Source: Gnetum montanum (Eukaryota; Streptophyta; Gnetopsida; Gnetales; Gnetaceae). From it: a DNA stretch of 64,000 nt. A program made the position numbers and the translations under genes. Positions 56,101-64,000 of the stretch are shown here, piece by piece. The DNA lies in the NCBI GenBank assembly GCA_015680685.1, contig MNCI01004881.1, positions 180,587 through 244,586 of the forward strand, read 5' to 3'. Below the pieces are notes generated by a model. That model had not been told where the DNA came from and searched no databases. It was given only the letters and a program-made list of their open reading frames with translations. Positions within the stretch are counted from its first letter, which is position 1. The number at the start of each line of letters is the position of its first letter.

Positions 56101-58153
56101 ATGCCTTCTTCTCATAAGAGAAACTCACCACCTAAGGACCACACACGAGACAGTCAGTAAGATAAAAAACATAACTAAACAATATAAGATGACATATACT
56201 CATCCCGATGAGTATATTCCTAACTTTACTTTTGTTCTCCATCAGGATGAAAAACTACGGTGGAGAGACTTGCAAGGTAACATTGTGTTACCCCCAGATC
56301 GATCAATCTCTCACATGCTTTTCCATGCCTTGGCACAAATAAGCATGACCGAGCTATATGCTGAATACGCTTCGGAGGATTTTGACATGAGGGATTATTA
56401 TCCCACAGATGCCCAATGTATGAGAGACTTAAGGCAGGAGAGTCAACATACATTGTCGAAGGGCAAGGCCCTGCACGTCCTTAGCGAAATAGGAGACGAG
56501 GAACCCTTTATCATGGGTTCTTTAGCAAAAGATGTTCCCCCTCCTAACTATGGTGAGGAGGATGAGTATCAGAACCTATGATCAACAATACATATCCCTG
56601 GTTCTGATGCCTGTGAACACCAACTATTCACAGAGGGAACAACCACTCATGCTAAGGACGGGCACTTAGATTGTCACAATGATCGGAGCCGTAGCAACCG
56701 AAGAGAAGGCAATAAACATCGCCATGGCGATGGTTCCCCTTCTTCACATCACTCATCCTCTCCTTCCGCATCTAGGCGTAGCCACCATGAACATAAAGGT
56801 GAGGATAAAAGTAAAAAGGATGAAAGACCTCAACATGAAAGTCGAGAGAGAGGACAAGGGCAAGGATGTAGGGAGAGTAGGGAACAACACAGACATCACA
56901 GGTGTCATGAAAGAGACGATCATGACGAGCCCCTACTCGTAACCTGAAGTATGCTTGAAATAATGGAGGTAGTTAGGATTCCCACAAGGCATTTAAAAGA
57001 TAGTCGAATCAAACGATTAGACATGAACAACATCCCACAATTTGAAGGGGGTTACAATGCTGATCCGCAAAATCATTTACAGGCATTTCACGATGCTTAT
57101 GCCTTGCAGAATATAGAAAATGAGTGGCAAAAACTTAAGTTATTCCCAGGGACACTCACCAAAGAAGTAGAGAGCTGGTACCGGTCCTTAGAACTGGAAA
57201 CCATCAGGAGGTGGAGTATGATGCTAGAACTATTCAACGAGAAGTATCAAACGTACTCTAGAGTGTCCAATTTGCGTAAGCAAATCCAAGGTTGGAAGCA
57301 AGGTACACACGAACCCTTGGATGCTCCCATGGCCTGCTATTACACATTGTTACATCGTTGCCCGGGCCATGGGTACACTCAGCGGGATCAACTTCGCCAC
57401 ATCATGGATGGGCTAAGGAATGAAACTAGAAGAACCCTTGGGACTTATGCCCAAGGGAGACTCTCACAACTTAGAGCCCATGAAGTACGTAGCTTGTTGG
57501 AGCAAGTAGCGAACAAAGAGGGTGAGCTACGCAAAAGGGAAAGTGCGGAAGAGTATAACCGTAATCCCTCCCTTTGAAATAGAGGAGTAAAATTTTGTGA
57601 TGAAGAGGATGAGTCACCAATCGAAAAGTTGGTGAATCGAAAAACTTTGCCGATCCAAAAATTAACAACCGAGGTATCGACCAAAGTAGACCAAATGTGG
57701 GATTCCTTAGACTCAAGAATTGAAACAGTCTTGAAAATTGTAGAAGAGTCTAAGGTAGAACAAAGTAGTGACAAAGGTAAGAAAAAGTGGAGAGATTTAG
57801 GCCCTGCACATAACAAGGGTAAGGGAAAAATCACTAACTCCGATGTGGCTGAGTATTCTGATTCAGATGATGACGGTGGATGTAAGATCTACCGTTATGA
57901 CCATCCTAAGGGATGGTGCCCCATCATCTCACATCTACAGGAGTCTGGGGTGTATGCGCTTAATCCAAGACTCAACCAACGGCAAACACCCCGAAGGTTA
58001 CCTTATCCACAAGGTAACCCAAGGCAGTTCCACCAACCCTTAACGTATTATCCAAGTGGAACTCCACCACAGCCCATCAGACAGCATCAACAGTGGCAAT
58101 ACCCACAGTCATGGGGGATGTCACCACCAATACAACAGTACCCTTACCGGTAG
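56101..58153 (+). pseudogene. C gag polyprotein (frameshifted)
   Basis: The start ATG at 56101 (MPSSHKRNSPPKDHTRDSQ) meets stops and a shift. The frame then opens at 56189 (MTYTHPDEYIPNFTFVLHQD to 56581). A basic hinge follows (56679-56942), then the capsid domain 56951-57577 (MLEIMEVVRIPTRHLKDSR, ESWYRSLELETIRRW, GHGYTQRDQLRHIMDGL) ending in a TGA. The C-terminal part 57629-58153 has TTEVSTKVDQMWDSLDSRIE, the zinc-knuckle region GGCKIYRYDHPKGWCPIISH (first Cys of the second pair replaced by Tyr) and a Pro/Gln-rich tail. It is the most complete gag here. Confidence 0.85.
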
Positions 58154-58567
58154 CTTGATCCTTATGGTTATTATGTGCAGCAACCAATTTCCCCAGGTGA
58201 CACTATAGGTCACATAAACCCTCCATGTTACTACCAAGTTCAGGAGTACTTTAGGACTCCTTCTCCTTCGGGAAACGCTCCATACCCACACTATCCTCCA
58301 ATTCCATCTGCATCTCTTATGCTAGTCGCCCCGCCGCCAACCACTCCAACAAAGCCTAAAGCAAACCCCACTCAACCATGACAGCCTAATACAACAAAGG
58401 CTTCCAAACCTCCAGCATCAGTTGGTTCTAACAATCATACACCAAAAAGACCCTTCCTTAGGATCAACAATCCAACTAAGCCTTCACCTTCACAAGCGGT
58501 TGAGCATCCTAACACCCCTATACCAAATAAGGTTTCGGGAAACCCCTCGATAGAGAAATCGCGTCCA

Positions 58568-59185
58568 ATGCATATAGTTATGTTAACACATACAATAATT
58601 GACTGGATCAAGGTTGGTCACCTTCTAAGAAAATTATTAGATCAAGGAGTCTCCCTATTTTACCTCCAAGTTGCTGGGAATGAACCCCATAAGGCTCTCC
58701 TCAACTCAGGTTCTGGGGTCAACTTAATCTCACAAGAACTGTATAAAACTTGGAACCTGCCTCTACTCAAGAAGAGAAATGTTCACCTAGAGCTGGCTGA
58801 CCAATCCATCACTGTTCCTTTGGGATAGGTCGAGGACATTGTTACCATTGTCGGTGGATGGTCATATCCAGCTAATTTCCTAGTGATCCAAATAAACAAT
58901 GACAAAGGGGATTTTCCAATTATAATGGGAAGGGTGTGGCTAAACACAATCAATGCACGCTTAGGAATTCGTAACCTTTCCCTAGAAATATCCAAGACAA
59001 ATACTTTTGGAAAAATTAAGAGGAAAAGAGTTCCATGCATCGCATATAGTAACACGGGGTGTCATTGCGTGCAAAAGTCATGGGTAATGCGAAGTTTAAC
59101 ATTGCCTACATGCAATCAGCGTGCACAGGATGTTGACATCCAAAAGTGCCTATACTCGACAGCCACACAACAAGAAAACACCTAG
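58568..59185 (+). pseudogene. C aspartic protease region
   Basis: Reads TIIDWIKVGHLLRKL, HKALLNSGSGVNLISQELYK (58691-58746) and, past a TAG at 58827-58829, IIMGRVWLNTINARLGIRNL. The active-site Asp is Asn (codon 58703-58705) where A1 has LLDSGSG, so it is catalytically dead apart from the stop. Confidence 0.82.
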
Positions 59186-59335
59186 TGGCTGATGGCTGAT
59201 AAAGAGAGCAACTCGACAACCTACATGGAACTAGTTGATGGAATAACTAGTGCTTACATTGAAAGCACAAACGTATTAGAGTAAGTTTGTTGCCAATTTC
59301 CAGCCCCTAACTCCGAAAACATTAATTGGGGAAAG

Positions 59336-59596
59336 TTGGAGATTCCTGAAGAGTTTAAACAAGAGCCCCTAGATTTAAAATCATTGCCCATCGGTTTGGA
59401 ATACATGATCCTTAAAAATGGAAAATCGGTGATCATCAACGTAAAGCTCACACCCAAACAAAAAGAAAATTTGCTAAAGGTGATAAATAAGTGGTCAGCA
59501 GCCTTTGCATGGTCATACCCCGAATTAACCGGAATAGATCCTAGGATATGCCAACATTGGATTTACATAGACCCCTCTATGAAGCATCGCAAATAA
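59336..59596 (+). pseudogene. C pre-RT linker
   Basis: MEIPEEFKQEPLDLKSLPIG, then KQKENLLKVINKWSAAFAWS and ICQHWIYIDPSMK, ending in a TAA just before the RT. In B the corresponding linker is fused directly to the capsid domain. Confidence 0.75.
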
Positions 59597-59608
59597 CCCT
59601 AGAGGCAA

Positions 59609-60480
59609 TTGAACCCAAAGCTAAAACAAATAGTGAAAGAAGAGCTAAAGCAGCTTCTCAAGGCTGGGTTCATTTACTCTATCGCTGATAGCGAATGGGT
59701 TAGTCCTCTTGTCATCGTACCGAAAAAAGGAGGTAAATGGAGGGTATGTATAGATTTTAGGCTATTGAATATGGCAACATTCAAAGACCACTTACCATTG
59801 CCATTTGTTGACTGAGTCTTAGACACTATAGCAGGGCATCGCTATTACAGTTTTCTGGATGGATATAGTGGGTACAACCAAATACAAATTACGCCGAAAG
59901 ACCAAGCCAAGACAATGTTCACCAGTCCTTGGGGAATGTTTGCATATAAAAAAATGCCTTTTGGCTTGTGTAATGCACCTGCCACGTTTCAACAATTAGT
60001 TCTAAGCATCTTTCAACAACAAATAGATAACGGAGTAGAAGTCTTCACTCCACTTATGGGACGAGTTTTGATCAAGCTCTCGATCGGTTAGAGCAAGTAT
60101 TGAAATGATGTGTTGAAACCAACCTTAAGCTCAACTAGCAAAAGAGTCACTTAATGGTTCAAGAGGGCATGTACTGGGGCACAAAATTTCACAATCAGGA
60201 ATTGAGGTGGATCCAGAAAAAATTAAAGTCATCCAAGGAATTACCCGACAACCAAAGACTGTTAAAGACATTAGGTCATTCCTTGGACACATTGGCTACT
60301 ATAGGAGGTTTATCACAAACTTCTCCAAATTTGCCAAACCGTTGGTAGAATTAACAAAAAATATGCACCATTTGAATGGACCAGGGAATGTGAACGAGCA
60401 TTCCAAACCCTCAAATAGAGGCTTGTGGAAACTCCCATTCTACAAGCCCCTGACTAGTCCAGGCTGTTCCATGTCATGAC
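59609..60480 (+). pseudogene. C reverse transcriptase
   Basis: MNPKLKQIVKEELKQLLKAG, YSIADSEWVSPLVIVPKKGG and WRVCIDFRLLNMATFKDHL to a TGA (59813-59815, Q in B). It continues as SFLDGYSGYNQIQI, WGMFAYKKMPFGLCNAPATF and NGVEVF. The FMDD catalytic segment is lost in a deletion of roughly 15 bp near 60046, with a frameshift. The connection domain is readable (ITRQPKTVKDIRSFLGHIGY, 60235-60300). Confidence 0.82.
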
Positions 60481-60870
60481 TGATGCATCTAACTACGCCT
60501 TAGGAGCTGTACTGACACAATTAGATGAACAAAAATGACCTTATTACATCCACTGTGCCAATAAAAGTATCATCGGTGCACAACTTAACTACATAACTAC
60601 AAAAAAATAATTAATGGCTGTAGTGTTTGCACTAGACAAATTTAGGCACTATGTATTGGGTTACAAAGTATACATCCATACAGATCATAGGGCAATTCAG
60701 TTCCTTATGAACAAGCCAACGATTAGCCCACGTATTATACATTGGCTGGTGATTCTTCAGGAGTTCGACTTAACCATAGTAGACCGCAAAGGCACCAAGA
60801 ATGTAGTTGCCGATCACCTATCTCGATTGCGGTGGGACAACAAAGAGGATGAATACGCTGTATTTGACCA
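60480..60870 (+). pseudogene. C RNase H
   Basis: TDASNYALGAVLTQLDEQK, a TGA (R in B), YYIHCANKSIIGAQLNY, a stop within TTEKEL, then from 60614 MAVVFALDKFRHYVLGYKVY, HTDHRAIQFLMNK, EFDLTIVDRKGTKNVVADHL. Three of four acidic catalytic residues remain; the Glu of EKEL is lost to TAA at 60607-60609. Confidence 0.8.
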
Positions 60871-60979
60871 TTTTCCTAATGAAACCCTCTTTGCTAGTGT
60901 AGTAAATAATCAACCCACAAAAATAAATTGGTACAGTAGCATTATTACCTATCTCAGTTCCCAAAAAATACCATAGGAG

Positions 60980-62200
60980 TTGGACTTTAGAAAGAAACAA
61001 CAGTTTCTTCACAAAACCAAGTACTTCATGGAAATCAAGGGACAAGTTTATAAAGTCTACCCTAACGGCTTGGTTCGATGGTGTGTCCCCGATCAAGATC
61101 AATTAAAAGTTCTCCAGGATACTCATGAGGGCCCCTGTGGGGGTCATTATGCTGGGAGATGAACGGCTACTAAGGGTCTGCTTGTAGGATATTATTGGCC
61201 AACATTATTTCGGGATGCCCATCATTTTGCCCAATCCTGTGAGCATTGCCAACGTGATGGGGGAATGACTGCTAGAATGGAGGATCCACAACAATGGATT
61301 CAGCCTTTAGAACCTTTTGATATCTGGGGAATAGATTTTATGGGACCGATTACACCAATGTCCAATGGAAAAGCATATATCATCGTCGTTGTTGATTACT
61401 TAACCAAATGGGCTAAAGCAGCCACTATAACAGATTGCACATCATCTACAGCTGAACGATTTGTACAACAACAAATCATTAATAGGTTTGGTATGCCACG
61501 TGTGCTCATTTCTAATAATGGAACTCATTTTACGGGTGCAACCTTTCAGAAACTGATGCAATGCCTAGGGGTTGAGCATAAACTAACCATACCTTACCAC
61601 CCCCAAGCTAACGGTCAAGCCGAGGTTACTAATAGGGAGATTACAAGAATATTAACATGAACAATTAGCAAATTTAGACGAGACTGGAGCACAAAACTGA
61701 ACGATGCTCTTTGGGCATATCGTTCCACTTGGAAGCTCCCTACTGGATATTCTCCCTATGAGTTAGTGTACGGGAAACTTCCAAAACTCCCCATACAGAA
61801 TGAGCTTCGTACACTATCCAAGGCTTGTGAACTTCACTTGGATCTCGACCTAGCACAAAAACAACAGTTAGCAACTTTGAATGTGTTAGAAAAGAATAGA
61901 TTGTTTGCACTATCGTTAAATGAGTTGCACAAGGCACATAGTAAAAATTGTCATGACTTAAGGATCCGAAGGTTTAGGTACCAACCTGGAGATAAGATTC
62001 TTTACTGGAACCCCACACATGTAACCCAACGTACAAAGTTTCAAACCTTGTGAGAGGGACCTTATATTATTCATACTACCTTCCTCTTTGGAGCCCTGAT
62101 GATATATAAGCCTGATAGCCCGGATAAAAGGTTATTGGTTAATGTACAACAAACAAAACCTTTTTGTGCATTTGCAATAGGCAGTACAAGTTCCACCCAT
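60980..62200 (+). pseudogene. C integrase
   Basis: The N-terminal zinc-binding part (HEGPCGGHYAGR 61122-61160, CEHCQRDGG at about 61240) is followed by the core 61265-61660: [33 protein letters not shown] and TIPYHPQANGQAEVTNREI. The second catalytic Asp is Asn (codon 61514-61516) but the Glu is intact, the opposite of B. A TGA at 61658-61660 and a later TGA (62051-62053, W in B) split the C-terminal part (61766-62053 and onward). Confidence 0.87.
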
Positions 62201-62239
62201 ACTAGCGGGCAACCTCGCTCATTATTTCGAATCTCTCCC

Positions 62240-64000
62240 TTACAACTCAGTCATGGGGGAGATGGCCACCTATGCTAATCATATGGGGTCCTCAGTTATT
62301 TTAAGTTTTTGTTTTACACGTTTTGGTTTTACAACGTTTTTGTTTTGCACATTTTTGTTTTACAAATTTCTTTAACTTTTCTACTTTTTGTTTTACAAAT
62401 TTCTTTAACTTTTCCTGTTTTTGTTTTACAACATCGTTATACTTTCTCAAATTTGTGTGTGTGTGTGTGTGTGATCCACTTTGTAAGTTTGTCCCATAAT
62501 AAGCATTCTTCATGATGGTATGAACTATTTTCATATTGATTGCTAATGTTTGGTTTTTACCTTTAAGTCACAATGTTGATACTAAGGTATGTTTCTTTTG
62601 ATATGGTAGGAAATGAGACCACTTCATCCATCCATTCACCAATTTCTATGGTTTCTCTCAATTTGGAAATGTACAATCCCCTTCTTAATAAGAACTTTAA
62701 CGAATCGGTGACTGGGTATTTCTCAAACTAAGGAAGGAATCAACGTTGGAAAAGGGTGTGACTTCAAAAGGAACTTGATGCTTTTGTGTTGGTCATTCTC
62801 TTGAGTGCTTGAATGTTTCTTCTTGAGTTTTCTTGCCATTCTGATGTTACCCAATTATCGGAAGCTAAGACAATAAAAATAAGAAGTCTTTGCATGGTGT
62901 TGTTCTCACGCATAAAAACACAAAACGTAAAAAAAAAAAAAACCAAAAAAAAAAACCAAGTGAGAATTCAGAGCACACCCCTTAGATGAATAAACTTGGG
63001 CTACAAGCATTGGTTATGGAACCAAAAGTGTTCCCTCTAACTAAGGCCCTTCTCACTTTCCATTCTCTCCTTTGTTTCATCAGAATAGTGGTGGCTCTTG
63101 GAGCATGCATTCTTGTTGCCCAAGTGGATGGTTTAACTGAATGCGTTGATGCAAAGTCACTGGATGTGGTTGGTTTGAGGCCGGAGTTGGAATGAGATTT
63201 GCCAAGTCACATTAATCATCAAACACGTAAGGGGCTGTACACCACCTTGTTCTTGGGATTCCATTCCATTTCTCTTCTCTCCATCCTTCTCTCCATCGTT
63301 CACCTCATTGTCGATTGTATCATTAGTGTATATATTTTGGTTGATGCATTGTTTTCTTTTTGGTAAATTCTTGTGGTTAAGACTTTAACTCTTGTTCCAA
63401 AGGACATTCCCAAAGCCTACAGACTCTTTGAATGTGGGTTTGTTAGGGCATTAAGGGCATCAGCTTGCTTTGGGGAGGACCCATTGACATTCCTATTTGG
63501 AGCATCCGTTAACTTCTTTCCCCTAACATTTTGCAATTAATTTTATTTTGTTCATTTCCATCTTGACATCCATTTCATCGATGCCATAGTTATCCCTTTT
63601 TCTCTACCTTTCTTACTCCTTTTCTTTCTCTTTTCTAATGCTACCGGAGGTTCGCGATTAGTCATGGGGGTACGGGGCTTGATTTTTTCGATTTTCTCCT
63701 AGCCCCGAAATTTCTGATTTTCTTCCTAACCCTTACACCTTCGGTAGTCATCATTAATATATTTCTAGAACCATATTAGCCATACCACAACCTAGCCAAT
63801 GGACCTACACCGAAGCAAGGTATCAATTACATGATGATTCATTTACTCTTGCTAATATATGATTGTGTTGTGTGTGCAGATGGTGAACATACAACAATGG
63901 ATTGGATCTGAAGAAAAAACTTGGAATGGAATAGCGTTGAAGCAACTATGCGAGGAGCAAGATCGATGGTGCATTTACAGATGGACAACGAAGGCGCAAT
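62240..64000 (+). other. C 3' region (cut by window edge)
   Basis: Follows B closely. First polypurine-like motif 62249-62259, TTTTTGTTTTACA array 62296-62428, (GT)n 62455-62473, conserved GGGGAGGACCCATTGACA block at about 63472-63490, second motif 63660-63670. The terminal motif and 3' LTR should lie just outside the window. Confidence 0.75.

Larger units (their letters stand above)
54929..64000 (+). mobile_element. Ty3/gypsy retrotransposon C (5' part to integrase and 3' region)
   Basis: 5' LTR 54929-55958, primer-binding site 55959-55977, gag 56101-58153, protease 58568-59185, RT 59609-60480, RNase H 60480-60870, integrase 61100-62200, 3' region 62240 to the window edge. It has the full domain order missing from A2 and B and serves as the reference copy. 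The 3' LTR should begin shortly beyond 64000. Inserted in D; CTTAG (54924-54928) would be its left target duplication. Confidence 0.9.

Noticed and set aside
57445-57834. Minus-strand ORF of 129 codons in element C
   Set aside because: Antisense of the gag C-terminus, which is the frame with family similarity.

Overview
This is a land-plant nuclear window dominated by LTR retrotransposons, with two host genes. The plant origin is supported by an intact, intron-containing Yellow Stripe-Like (YSL) metal-chelate transporter gene, a gene with two Euonymus-lectin (EUL) domains, and Athila/Tat-like Ty3/gypsy elements primed by tRNA-Asp. The repeat load suggests a large genome. The sequence alone does not name the species.

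Layout, left to right. (1) 1-18046: an old LTR of one gypsy family (297-508 plus 17547-18046, minus strand) holds a complete, decayed gypsy element (A1, 514-17541, minus, target duplication TGCAT). A second member (A2, 5036 to about 12073, minus) sits inside the RNase H region of A1 and has lost its own RT-RNase H-integrase block. A third LTR end lies at 1-296. (2) 18180-19700: a broken minus-strand LINE with an ORF1-like domain and an endonuclease domain. (3) 21935-24610: an old plus-strand LTR, primer-binding site and gag remnant, cut by a solo LTR (23580-24610) with a perfect GAGAC duplication. (4) 25127-33489: gypsy element B (plus, duplication TTGAC), with a 478-N assembly gap and an in-frame deletion that joins gag to the pre-RT linker. 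(5) 33964-40429: an element with about 565-bp LTRs, a tRNA-iMet-type primer-binding site and 5.3 kb of internal DNA without recognisable coding sequence (LARD-like). (6) 40430-44460: promoter and seven-exon YSL gene, open throughout (706 codons). (7) 45129-46003: another old LTR. (8) 47523-50036: a TATA-driven two-domain EUL lectin gene whose second half is disrupted. (9) 50827-52655: remnant of a different (chromovirus-like) gypsy element, minus strand. It is interrupted by gypsy element D (52660-54928, minus), itself interrupted by element C (54929 to the window end, plus).

A1, A2, B, C and D belong to one superfamily of elements. Their LTRs are about 0.8-1.0 kb, begin TGATGAG and end CTCATCA. 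The order is gag, protease, RT, RNase H and integrase, then a conserved region of about 2 kb without a long ORF. The most notable signal is in that region: a polypurine-tract-like motif (AGTCATGGGGG) recurs at three fixed places in the copies where it can be seen. The U3 of most LTRs carries arrays of the palindrome CGCGATATCGCG; in D these are replaced by an AT-rich tandem repeat. All pol copies are inactivated, largely by transitions. The two host genes lie in the main TE-poor stretch (about 40.4-50.8 kb).

All homology calls are made by eye from translated sequence and nucleotide comparison within the window; no database search was run.
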